Below, piece after piece: positions 33,893 through 41,042 of a DNA stretch of 64,000 nt. The position numbers and the translations under genes are program-made. The notes under the pieces were generated by a model that was given only the letters and a program-made list of their open reading frames with translations, was not told where the DNA came from and did no database searches. The DNA is from Bradyrhizobium sp. AZCC 2262 (GTDB lineage: Bacteria; Pseudomonadota; Alphaproteobacteria; Rhizobiales; Xanthobacteraceae), in NCBI RefSeq assembly GCF_036924535.1, contig NZ_JAZHRT010000001.1:9411968-9475967 (forward strand). The letters are read 5' to 3'. Every line of letters starts with the position of its first letter. Within the stretch, counting starts at the first letter, position 1.

Positions 33893-34236
33893 GAGCTTCA
33901 TCTTTTTCAAGTCTCATCGAAGCATTGCTCGCTAATTCATATTCTTGAACGCTTCGGGCGCCGCTGCCAGGTGAAGGACCGAGGGTCCCATCACATTCTT
34001 GGTGTGAACGAACTCAAGCGAAACTTCATCTCGAAAAAGCTGTGGTGTTTCAGATTCAAAGCACCGTCTCCTCATCCGCAATCTCACCACTCGCAGAACT
34101 CGATTGACCGCGTGACGTACCTCAGCCCCACAAGGTTGGACCTTTGAAGCGCATTCTTGCGAGGCGGCCGATAGCGTGAACCGTCTGGCGCGCTTGCGCG
34201 ACCAACTCCCGGTTTGTGCGCAGCGGGCAGGTGACG
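33893..34236. other. intergenic region between ilvE terminator and DUF2314 gene
   Basis: This stretch of about 340 bases is of lower G+C than its surroundings. A minus-strand open frame at 33932-34075 (47 codons from an ATG, open further upstream) gives a peptide containing DEVSLEFVHTKNVMGPSVLHLAAAPEAFKNMN in two halves around VMGPS. It looks protein-like but has no clear ribosome-binding site. It may be the remnant of a larger decayed gene. Confidence 0.4.
33932..34075 (-). CDS. possible small protein or gene remnant, unknown
   Basis: This is a 47-codon open frame starting MRRRCFESETPQLFRDEV and ending LAAAPEAFKNMN. The composition is balanced rather than the Arg/Pro-rich pattern of shadow frames in this window. 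There is no good Shine-Dalgarno sequence and no family match known to me. The frame is open upstream to 34255, but that part reads like non-coding sequence. Confidence 0.2.
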   Translation of the reverse strand: MRRRCFESETPQLFRDEVSLEFVHTKNVMGPSVLHLAAAPEAFKNMN

Positions 34237-34755
34237 ATGACCTCGGTTCTCTCAATGGTTTCCAAATGCGTCGTGGCGGCCGCCTTCGCGGCGGCGCTCG
34301 CCGTTCTCGGCTCCCCCACGTCGGCTACGAGGGCCGAAGATCGCTCCCCGGTGATCGACGTCAGCTCTGCCAATGCGGAGATGAATGCCGCGATTGCAAA
34401 GGCGCGGGCCACGCTGCCGACGTTCTGGGCCTGCTATGACGCGGCAAAGCCGTCGGAGACCGGTCACTCCCTCAAGGCGCGCTTTCCGAATCCAAGGACC
34501 AATGGCGAGCACATCTGGATCTCAGATGTGAAGAAGATCGCGGACGGCCGCTATTCGGGAAGGTTCGCCAACGCGCCGCGTGATTTGCCCGGCAAGAAGG
34601 CCGGCGATGTGACCGAGTTCAGGGAGGCCGACATCTCGGACTGGATGTTCACGCGGAACGGCAAGATCGTCGGAGGCGAGACCATCAGGCCGCTGCTGAA
34701 GGCAATGCCGAAGGCCGATGCCGACGCGCTCCGCGCGAGGATGGAAACCCCTTAA
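34237..34755 (+). CDS. exported DUF2314 domain protein
   Basis: This 172-residue protein has a hydrophobic signal segment at about residues 8-27 ([14 protein letters not shown]). A DUF2314 domain covers the rest, recognised by ALKARF-like segments here reading [73 protein letters not shown] in two or more blocks. The domain is found in YegJ-type proteins and its function is unknown. The ATG at 34237 has AGGTG upstream. hisS follows 143 bases later on the same strand. Confidence 0.8.
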   Translation: MTSVLSMVSKCVVAAAFAAALAVLGSPTSATRAEDRSPVIDVSSANAEMNAAIAKARATLPTFWACYDAAKPSETGHSLKARFPNPRTNGEHIWISDVKKIADGRYSGRFANAPRDLPGKKAGDVTEFREADISDWMFTRNGKIVGGETIRPLLKAMPKADADALRARMETP

Positions 34756-34898
34756 GGTCGGCTCAAGGGCGAGGTGGCGGCGTAAGGACCGTTACGGCCC
34801 AGATCCAAATCTTCGTCAAAGCCCGGCCATGGCGGGGTCTGGTGCCGGCCGTGCGACACGGTTGCCCGGTCGCGTCTTGGCTGGTACCAACGCCGCCC

Positions 34899-36371
34899 AT
34901 GGCTGAAAAACCCAAAAAACCCCAGAAACTCCGTGCCCGCCTGCCGCGCGGGCTGGAAGATCGTGGCCCGGCCGCAATCGCGGCCACCCGCCAGATGGTC
35001 GAGAAAATCCGCGAAGTCTACGAGCGCTACGGCTTTGAGCCGGTCGAAACGCCGGCGATGGAGTTCACCGACGCGCTCGGAAAATTCCTGCCCGACCAGG
35101 ACCGGCCGAACGAGGGCGTGTTCTCGTTCCAGGACGACGACGAGCAGTGGATCTCGCTGCGCTACGACCTGACCGCGCCGCTGGCGCGTTATGTCGCGGA
35201 AAATTTCGACGCGCTGCCAAAACCGTATCGCAGCTACCGCGCCGGCTATGTCTACCGCAACGAGAAGCCAGGCCCCGGCCGCTTCCGCCAGTTCATGCAG
35301 TTCGACGCGGATACGGTAGGCAGTGCCTCGCCAGCAGCCGATGCCGAGATGTGCATGATGGCGGCGGACACGATGGAAGCACTCGGCATTCCCCGCGGGA
35401 GCTATGTGGTGAAGGTGAATAACCGCAAGGTGCTGGATGGGGTGCGCGACGCGCTCGGCATCACCGATGACGGGCAATGGCTGACCGTGATGCGCGCGAT
35501 CGACAAGCTCGATCGGCTCGGCATCTCCGGCGTTCAGCAATTGTTGGGCGAGGGCCGCAAGGACGAGTCAGGTGACTTCACCAAGGGCGCCGGTCTCAAG
35601 GCGGAAGACATTGCCCTGGTCGTCGGTGCGATCGAACAGGGTGCTCAGATCGATGCACGGCTGCGCGACAGCAAGATCGGGCAGGAAGGCCGCGACGAAC
35701 TCGACGCAATCGGCAAGCTTGTTTCGGCATCGGGCTATGGGTCGGATCAGATCGTCATCGATCCTTCCGTCGTGCGCGGCCTCGAATACTACACCGGCCC
35801 CGTCTACGAGGTCGAACTCACCCTCGAAACCAAGGACGAAAAAGGCCGACCCGTCCGCTTCGGCTCGGTCGGCGGCGGCGGCCGTTACGATGGACTGGTC
35901 TCGCGCTTCCGTGGCGAGCCGGTGCCGGCGACGGGTTTCTCGATCGGCGTATCGCGTCTGCAGGCCGCGCTGACGATGCTCGGCAAGCTCGACACGCGGC
36001 CGGAATTCGGCCCCGTCGTCGTCACCGTATTCGATCGCGATCGCGTCGCCGATTACCAGAAGATGGTCGCGCAGTTGCGCAATGCGAACATCCGCGCCGA
36101 ACTCTATCTCGGCAACCCGAAGAACATGGGCAACCAGCTCAAATATGCCGACCGCCGCAATTCGCCGTGTGTGATCATCCAGGGCTCGGATGAAAAGGCG
36201 CGCGGCGAAATTCAGATCAAGGACCTGATCGAGGGCGCGAAGGCGGCGGCTGCGATCGCCTCCAACCAGGAATGGCGCGAGACCCGTCCGGCGCAGTTTT
36301 CCTGCGCCGAGGACGAGATCGTCGCAAAGGTGCGCGAAGTGCTGGCGCGCCATGACGTGAAGTGGGGATAG
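34899..36371 (+). CDS. hisS: histidyl-tRNA synthetase
   Basis: This 490-residue class II synthetase charges tRNA-His. Motif 2 is [24 protein letters not shown], the histidine-binding loops are [12 protein letters not shown] and [13 protein letters not shown], motif 3 is [15 protein letters not shown], and a C-terminal anticodon domain starts near residue 380 ([10 protein letters not shown]). A Lys/Pro-rich N-terminal stretch precedes [10 protein letters not shown]. The long insert after residue 190 is typical of the alphaproteobacterial form. The ATG at 34899 is chosen; the open frame extends back to 34842 without coding character. Confidence 0.95.
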   Translation: MAEKPKKPQKLRARLPRGLEDRGPAAIAATRQMVEKIREVYERYGFEPVETPAMEFTDALGKFLPDQDRPNEGVFSFQDDDEQWISLRYDLTAPLARYVAENFDALPKPYRSYRAGYVYRNEKPGPGRFRQFMQFDADTVGSASPAADAEMCMMAADTMEALGIPRGSYVVKVNNRKVLDGVRDALGITDDGQWLTVMRAIDKLDRLGISGVQQLLGEGRKDESGDFTKGAGLKAEDIALVVGAIEQGAQIDARLRDSKIGQEGRDELDAIGKLVSASGYGSDQIVIDPSVVRGLEYYTGPVYEVELTLETKDEKGRPVRFGSVGGGGRYDGLVSRFRGEPVPATGFSIGVSRLQAALTMLGKLDTRPEFGPVVVTVFDRDRVADYQKMVAQLRNANIRAELYLGNPKNMGNQLKYADRRNSPCVIIQGSDEKARGEIQIKDLIEGAKAAAAIASNQEWRETRPAQFSCAEDEIVAKVREVLARHDVKWG

Positions 36372-36384
36372 CTATTCATTCCAG

Positions 36385-36507
36385 GCGTGATGCCCGGCCT
36401 TGTGCCGGGCATCCACGTCTTGTTTGATGGAAGAGATCGTGGACGGTCGGGATCGCAGACAAGTTTACGCAGTCTGCGAAAGCAGACTACTATGCTTGGC
36501 CGTGACG
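36385..36507. repeat. palindromic intergenic repeat, family A copy 3
   Basis: The left end GCGTGATGCCCGG and right end GGCCGTGACG are inverted. Inner arms are GCCGGGCATCCACG and CGTGGACGGTCGGGA, and a second hairpin CGCAGAC...CAGTCTGCG (36454-36478) is shared with copy 2. It sits between hisS and the tautomerase gene, and the latter's promoter must lie within or right after it. Confidence 0.7.
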
Positions 36508-36532
36508 AAAGAAAAACAACGAGGAGACGACA

Positions 36533-36736
36533 ATGCCTGAGATTACCGTGAGCATGGCCGCGGGCCGCACCGACGAGCAGAAGGCCGGCATGATGCGCGA
36601 CATCACCCAGGCGCTGGTCAAGAACCTCGGCGTCGATGCCGATGCGGTCGTGATCCAGATCAACGAAGCGCCGCTGGCCCACAAGATGAAGGGCGGCAAG
36701 ACGTTTGTGGAACGGGCGGCTGCGGCGAAGAAGTAG
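36533..36736 (+). CDS. 4-oxalocrotonate tautomerase family protein
   Basis: This 67-residue tautomerase starts Met-Pro, so after removal of Met the catalytic N-terminal proline is exposed. The opening PEITVSMAAGRTDEQKAGM and the family arginine at position 12 fit. The C-terminal part has NEAPLAHKMKGGKTFVER, which differs from the classical 4-OT end and suggests another substrate. GAGGAG lies six bases before the ATG. The gene is bracketed by palindromic repeats on both sides (families A and B). Confidence 0.88.
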   Translation: MPEITVSMAAGRTDEQKAGMMRDITQALVKNLGVDADAVVIQINEAPLAHKMKGGKTFVERAAAAKK

Positions 36737-36751
36737 CGCCTCTCTATCACG

Positions 36752-36874
36752 GTCGTCCCTGCGAACGCAGGGACCCATAACCACCGATGTAGGTTGCTGG
36801 ACAAAGCTGGAGCTCCAGCGTGCCGCAACAATGGCGATTTGTGGTTATGGGTCCCGGCTCAAGGCCGGGACGAC
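36752..36874. repeat. palindromic intergenic repeat, family B copy 1
   Basis: The left arm GTCGTCCCTGCGAACGCAGG continues through GACCCATAAC. The right arm GTTATGGGTCCCGG runs to CCGGGACGAC. The first 30 bases are identical to copy 2 at 39815-39844. It lies between the tautomerase and thioesterase genes. Confidence 0.75.
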
Positions 36875-36896
36875 AGCGCTTTTGCGGAAGCATCCC

Positions 36897-37292
36897 ATGG
36901 ACGCACGCGACTTCATCAAGATCGGCATGAGCGCCGAGCGGACGCTGGTCGTGCCGGCCGAGCGCACGGTCGGGCATTTCGTGCCGGGCATGCCGATGGT
37001 CTATGCGACGCCGATGATGATCCTGGAAATGGAGATGGCATCCAGCGATGCCATCAGGCCGCATCTTCAACCGGGCTGGATCACCGTTGGCACCGAGGTC
37101 GATATCCGCCATCTCGGCGCCTCGCTGGTCGGCGCGACCGTGCGCGTCACGGGAAAGGTCATAGCGGTCGAGCGCCGCGTGATCCGCTTCGAGGTCGAGG
37201 CCTTCGAGGGCGAACGCAAGATCGGCGACGGCCGCCACGCCCGCGGCCTCGTCAATACCGAGACGTTTACGAAGCGGCTGGCAGGGAAGTAG
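36897..37292 (+). CDS. hotdog-fold thioesterase, fluoroacetyl-CoA thioesterase (FlK)-like
   Basis: This 131-residue single hotdog domain has Thr in YATPMMILEMEMAS, Glu a few residues later and His in DIRHLGAS, matching the spacing of the Thr-Glu-His triad of FlK-type thioesterases. It starts MDARDFIKIGMSAERTLVV and ends in a basic tail. The physiological acyl-CoA is unknown. The ATG at 36897 follows a palindromic repeat with no clear Shine-Dalgarno; the open frame extends back through the repeat and is not credible there. Confidence 0.75.
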   Translation: MDARDFIKIGMSAERTLVVPAERTVGHFVPGMPMVYATPMMILEMEMASSDAIRPHLQPGWITVGTEVDIRHLGASLVGATVRVTGKVIAVERRVIRFEVEAFEGERKIGDGRHARGLVNTETFTKRLAGK

Positions 37293-37304
37293 CTGGCGAA
37301 CTCT

Positions 37305-37423
37305 GACGTCATCCCCGGGATGAACGCGAAGCGTTCACCCGTGAGGTGCGCGCTTTTGCGCGCCTCGAAGGATGGGCCACGGGCCGTGCACCCTTCGAGG
37401 CTCGCTGTACGCGAGCGCCTCAG
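37305..37423. repeat. palindromic repeat interrupted by the IS element (left part)
   Basis: Several inverted arms are stacked here: GAACGCGAAGCGTTC, GAGGTGCGCGC/GCGCGCCTC and GCTCGCTGTACGCGAGC. The sequence ends CTCAG at the IS boundary and seems to continue as GGTGACGGG after the IS (from 38954). The outer ends GTCATCCC (left) and GGGTGAC (right of the IS) are nearly inverted, which supports one original element. Confidence 0.6.
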
Positions 37424-38948
37424 AGAGTGTGATTTTTTTGACGTCGGGCAAGCCAGTCTAGCCGATAGCTAATGCAGTGTGATTCTCTGGCGATATGGAT
37501 TCGCGGGAGGCGATGATGGCTGCCGATGAATTGTTTGGAGACCTGCCGGATCAGGCGAAGCCGCAAGCCGAAGCGGCGCCGCTCGGCGCGCCGCGGCTGC
37601 GTGAACCGCAACGCGACCAGATCGCGTTGCGCGCGGTGGATATCGAGAGCCTGATCGGGGAAGACCATCCGGTGCGCCTGATCTGGTCTTATGTCGAAGA
37701 GCTTGATCTGAGTGAACTGGAGAACCGGATCAAAGCCAGGGGCGACCGCCCCGGTCACCCCGCGACATCGCCGCGGCTTTTGCTGGCGCTGTGGCTCTAT
37801 GCCACCAGCGAGGGCGTTGGCAGCGCACGCGCCTTGGAGCGGCTGTGCGAGAGCCACGATGCCTATCGTTGGCTGTGCGGTGGCGTGTCGGTGAACTATC
37901 ACATGCTGGCGGACTTCCGGGTCGGTTGCGCCGATCTGCTGGACCGGCTGCTCAGCGAGCATCTGGCGGCGCTGGCGAAGGCTGGCCTCGTCAATCTGGA
38001 GACGCTGGCGCAGGATGGGGTGCGGGTCCGGGCCAGCGCGGGAGCCGCCTCGTTCCGGCGCGAGGCGACACTCGACCGGCACCTGGCACAGGCTGAGGCA
38101 GCGGTGGAAGATCTCAAGCGCGAGGTCGATACACGCTCGGACGCCAGCAATCAGCGCACCCGGGCGGCCAAGGAGCGAGCCGCGCGGGAGCGCCGCGCGC
38201 GCGTGAAAGCGGCGCAGACGGCGCTGGCCGAGATCAAGCAGCAGCGCAAGGAGCGCGAAGAAAAGCGCGGCAATGGCAAGAAGCCGAAGGAGCCGCGCGC
38301 ATCCACGACGGACGCCGATGCACGGGTCATGAAGATGGCCGACGGCGGCTTCCGCCCAGCTTACAACGTGCAGGTAAAGAGTGCGGCCGGCCAGCAGATC
38401 GTCGTTGACACCAGGATTTGCAACACCGGGTCCGACCGCGGCCTGATGCGTCCCATGCTGGAGCGGCAGCGCACGCGCCCTGGCGGTCTGCCCAAAGACC
38501 ATCTCGTCGATGGCGGCTTTGGCAGCGCGGAGGACATCGAATGGGCGCATGCCGAGGGCGTCGAGGTCTTTTGTCCGCCCACTCAATCCAAGCACGGCAC
38601 CGATCCGTACCTGCCGCGGCGCGGCGACGGCCCGGGGGTACTGGCCTGGCGCGCGCGAATGGCGAGCGAAGCGGGCAAGGCCCGGTACAAGCCCCGTTCG
38701 ATTTGCGAGTGCATCCATGCCCGCTGGCGCAACTGGGACCTGCGGCAATTAACCGTGCGCGGCATCGAAAAGGTCCGCGCCGTCGTGCTCTGGTACGCCC
38801 TCACCAACAACATCCTGCAAGGCAACCGCCTCTGCAGTGCATAAACGAGAGCTCATCGACAAACTCAAACCCCAAAACCGCCATTTGCCGCGACGAGCAG
38901 CCGCCACCTCGCTCCAAAGCTCCGCAGCGGCCAAAAGCGTCACAAGCT
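37424..38948. mobile_element. IS1182-like insertion sequence, apparently complete
   Basis: This element of about 1525 bp contains one transposase gene. The left end AGAGTGTGATTTTTTTG and the inverted right end AGCTTGTGACGCTTTTG agree at 12 of 17 positions. CTCAG occurs on both sides (37419-37423 and 38949-38953) as a probable 5-bp target duplication. The insertion is inside a palindromic repeat. Ends were assigned by eye from the duplication and end similarity. Confidence 0.7.
37495..38844 (+). CDS. IS1182 family transposase
   Basis: This transposase of up to 449 residues has an N-terminal DUF772-type domain (RAVDIESLIGEDHPVRLIW, SPRLLLALWLYATSEGVGSARAL). Its DDE catalytic domain is interrupted by a charged coiled-coil stretch at about 190-265, then has DADARVMKMADGGFRPAYNVQ, VDGGFGSAEDIEWA and a C-terminal ARYKPRSICE..HARWRNWDLRQ region. 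There is no frameshift or internal stop, so it may be functional. The first ATG is at 37495; GGGAGG at 37505-37510 suggests translation really starts at the ATG at 37516 (or 37513). Confidence 0.9.
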   Translation: MDSREAMMAADELFGDLPDQAKPQAEAAPLGAPRLREPQRDQIALRAVDIESLIGEDHPVRLIWSYVEELDLSELENRIKARGDRPGHPATSPRLLLALWLYATSEGVGSARALERLCESHDAYRWLCGGVSVNYHMLADFRVGCADLLDRLLSEHLAALAKAGLVNLETLAQDGVRVRASAGAASFRREATLDRHLAQAEAAVEDLKREVDTRSDASNQRTRAAKERAARERRARVKAAQTALAEIKQQRKEREEKRGNGKKPKEPRASTTDADARVMKMADGGFRPAYNVQVKSAAGQQIVVDTRICNTGSDRGLMRPMLERQRTRPGGLPKDHLVDGGFGSAEDIEWAHAEGVEVFCPPTQSKHGTDPYLPRRGDGPGVLAWRARMASEAGKARYKPRSICECIHARWRNWDLRQLTVRGIEKVRAVVLWYALTNNILQGNRLCSA

Positions 38949-38971
38949 CTCAGGGTGACGGGTCAGCAAAC

Positions 38972-39799
38972 CTACTTCGCCAGGTCCTTCGACCGTTGCG
39001 TCGCCGCGGCAATCGCGCGGATCATCAGCGGCTGCATTCCGTCCTTGCCCATCAGCACTTCCAGCGCGGCCGCCGTGGTGCCGCCGGGCGAGGTGACGTT
39101 CTGGCGCAGCGTCGCGGAATCCTGTTCGGAGCGATGCAGCAATTCGCCGGAACCCGCGACGGTCTCGCGCGCGAGTTTTGTGGCGAGATCCGCCGGCAGG
39201 CCGGCCTCGACGCCGGCGCGCGCGAGTTCTTCGGCGAGCAGGAACACGTAGGCCGGGCCGGAGCCGGAGACGGCGGTCACCGCGTCCATCAGGCTTTCAT
39301 CGTCGACCCATTCGACCGCGCCGGTGGCGCGCAGCAGCGCATCGGCGGTGCCGCGCTGCGCGGCGCTGACATTCTTCGCCGCGACCGCAACCGTGATGCC
39401 GCGCCCGATCGCGGCCGGCGTGTTCGGCATGGCGCGAACCACCATGCCGCCGCAGACTTCTTCAAGGGCAGCAATCGTCGTGCCCGCCATGATCGAGACC
39501 ACCAGCGTATTCGATCCGACGAGCTTCTTCAGCGCCGGACCCGCTTCGCGGAACATCTGCGGCTTGACCGCGACCACCAGCGTATCGGCCGGGCCGGGGT
39601 CGTTCGGATTGAGGCGGACGCCCTTGGCGGCGAGCGCGCCGATCTCGGGGGACGGCTGCGGCTCGACCACCACGACGCGGTTGGCGTCGAGGCCGCCGGC
39701 CAGCCAACCGGCCAGCATCGCGCCGCCCATCTTGCCGGCGCCGGCCAGCGCGATGGCGCCGTGGACGTTAGTGAGGGAATTAGTTACCGACGACGACAT
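38972..39799 (-). CDS. proC: pyrroline-5-carboxylate reductase
   Basis: This 275-residue NAD(P)H enzyme completes proline synthesis. The N-terminal Rossmann loop is IALAGAGKMGGAMLAGWL. NPNDPGPADTLVVAVKPQ and MPNTPAAIGRG follow, and the signature near the end reads AVSGSGPAYVFLLAEELA and TSPGGTTAAALEVL. The ATG at 39799 has GGGAG eight bases upstream. A family-B palindromic repeat lies directly upstream (from 39815), between this gene and the YbjN gene on the same strand, so any promoter of its own would have to lie in or beyond the repeat. Confidence 0.94.
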   Translation of the reverse strand: MSSSVTNSLTNVHGAIALAGAGKMGGAMLAGWLAGGLDANRVVVVEPQPSPEIGALAAKGVRLNPNDPGPADTLVVAVKPQMFREAGPALKKLVGSNTLVVSIMAGTTIAALEEVCGGMVVRAMPNTPAAIGRGITVAVAAKNVSAAQRGTADALLRATGAVEWVDDESLMDAVTAVSGSGPAYVFLLAEELARAGVEAGLPADLATKLARETVAGSGELLHRSEQDSATLRQNVTSPGGTTAAALEVLMGKDGMQPLMIRAIAAATQRSKDLAK

Positions 39800-39814
39800 A
39801 GGAAATACTCCCTC

Positions 39815-39939
39815 GTCGTCCCTGCGAACGCAGGGACCCATAACGACAGCCGGTTCTAGTCAAGCGAGAGAAAGCCCACAAGCTGTTTGCTTGGGCCGTG
39901 AGGTCACGGCGTATGGGTCCCTGCGTTCGCAGGGACGAC
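39815..39939. repeat. palindromic intergenic repeat, family B copy 2
   Basis: The outer arms are GTCGTCCCTGCGAACGCAGG at the left and its near-exact complement, ending CGCAGGGACGAC, at the right. A middle stem has AAGCCCACAAGC and GCTTGGGCC pieces. The first 30 bases equal copy 1. It lies between the YbjN stop and the proC ribosome-binding site. Confidence 0.75.
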
Positions 39940-39964
39940 ATCGAATGTGCGGAAGCCGCGAGCC

Positions 39965-40465
39965 CTACGCCTCGCCCTCGGTATCGAACATCGCCGCGCT
40001 CATCGCCTCGGCGGCGGTCTTCCCGGCCCAGACCACGAACTGGAACGCGGGGTAATAGCGCTCGCAGGCGTGAATGGCGCCGGCCAGCATGACCTCGCAC
40101 TGTGCGCTGGAGGCGGTCAGCCCGCCCGGCAGCACCAGCGCCTGCCGGTACATGATCATGCCGCTGTGGGTCCAGATGTCGAAATGGCCGACCCATAATT
40201 GCTCGTTGATCGCCGCGATCAGCCGCTGCACTTCGGGGCGGCGCGCCAGCGGAATCTTCATGTCGAAGGCGGCGGCCAAATGCAGCGCCTCGATCTCCGC
40301 CATCCAGGTGAACGAGAGCTGATAGTCCGTCCAGCTGCCCTTGGAGACGATCGTGACTTCGTCTTCGCCGGAGCGCTCGAACGCCCAGTTGTTTTCGGCG
40401 GCAATGTCCTCGACCGCCGCCAACGGGTTGTTCCGGGAATCGATAATGCCTTCGAGGAGGGACAT
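39965..40465 (-). CDS. YbjN domain protein
   Basis: This 166-residue protein has the YbjN/type III secretion chaperone-like fold. Characteristic segments are NNWAFERSGEDEVTIVSKGSW in two parts, QLSFTWMAEIEALHLAAAFDMKIP, INEQLWVGHFDIWTHSGMIMYRQAL, and CERYYPAFQFVVWAGKTAAEAMSAA near the end. It is probably a cytoplasmic regulator or chaperone; in alphaproteobacteria YbjN genes often precede proC, as here. The ATG at 40465 starts MSLLEGIID; the longer frame to 40543 is less likely. Confidence 0.88.
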   Translation of the reverse strand: MSLLEGIIDSRNNPLAAVEDIAAENNWAFERSGEDEVTIVSKGSWTDYQLSFTWMAEIEALHLAAAFDMKIPLARRPEVQRLIAAINEQLWVGHFDIWTHSGMIMYRQALVLPGGLTASSAQCEVMLAGAIHACERYYPAFQFVVWAGKTAAEAMSAAMFDTEGEA

Positions 40466-40774
40466 GCCGTCTCGACCTTGTTTTTGGATTCTTCTGATAC
40501 GCACACGGAGCTCGTTGAACTGATGCATCGGCGCCGTCTGCACTCCCCCCGATCGCTGATCCTCCCGGGGTGTCGAGGCTCAAGTGATGTGATTTGCGGA
40601 ATCCGCGCAACTCACCCCTGAGTCCGTCCACAGGCCAAAGCGGCGTCGTCCACAGCAGATCGCGGGCCTTAGTTATTAAGAAGAGAACAAACCGGAATCG
40701 GATTCGAGCGCCGCGGAGTCCGGCGGCCGACGAAATCAAGCCGGTCCGCCACAATAGTTAATAGATCGTGATGG

Positions 40775-40789
40775 TTAATAGACCGTTAA
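40775..40789. promoter_or_regulatory. CtrA-type box TTAA-N7-TTAA
   Basis: TTAA at 40775-40778 and TTAA at 40786-40789 are seven bases apart, in the context GGTTAATAGACCGTTAATC. Another TTAA lies at 40758-40761. It is 310 bases from the YbjN start and upstream of a small plus-strand open frame. The target gene is unclear. Confidence 0.45.
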
Positions 40790-40916
40790 TCCCCTTGGGA
40801 TGACTACATCTAGCGTCCCTCGCCGCCGATACGCCCGCGCATACGGAGGCAGAGGCTGGTTCCGGCCTCCGCGCGCGAGGACGCCGACGCCATCATGGAC
40901 ACGATCAGGCATTCGA

Positions 40917-41018
40917 ATGGTCGGTGCAGAGCGGCAACAGCTTCTGGAAATCACCGACGTGGTCACGCGATTGCAGAAAATTCCCGAGCTGCTGAAAGCA
41001 GATCAACAGGCGGCTTGA
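40917..41018 (+). CDS. possible 33-residue small protein downstream of a CtrA-type box
   Basis: The open frame reads MVGAERQQLLEITDVV and continues TRLQKIPELLKADQQAA, a likely amphipathic helix. CAGG lies about ten bases upstream. It is open in frame to 40800, but the upstream part is Arg/Pro-rich and not coding-like. It could be the end of a decayed gene. Confidence 0.2.
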   Translation: MVGAERQQLLEITDVVTRLQKIPELLKADQQAA

Positions 41019-41042
41019 AGCGCCCGCGGGAACGCCGCGGTC

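Larger units (their letters stand above)
40466..41042. other. intergenic region upstream of YbjN, 577 bp
   Basis: This region contains an A+T-rich segment at 40750-40800 with three GTTAAT pieces, including a CtrA-type box. A 33-codon open frame follows at 40917-41018, and the longer frame from 40800 is not convincing in its middle part. No RNA gene was recognised. It probably includes the YbjN-proC promoter and possibly a decayed gene on the plus strand. Confidence 0.4.

Noticed and set aside
40600..40680. possible replication origin because of two CCACAG pieces
   Set aside because: They do not match the DnaA box TTATCCACA well, there is no cluster of boxes, and neighbouring genes are not origin-linked.
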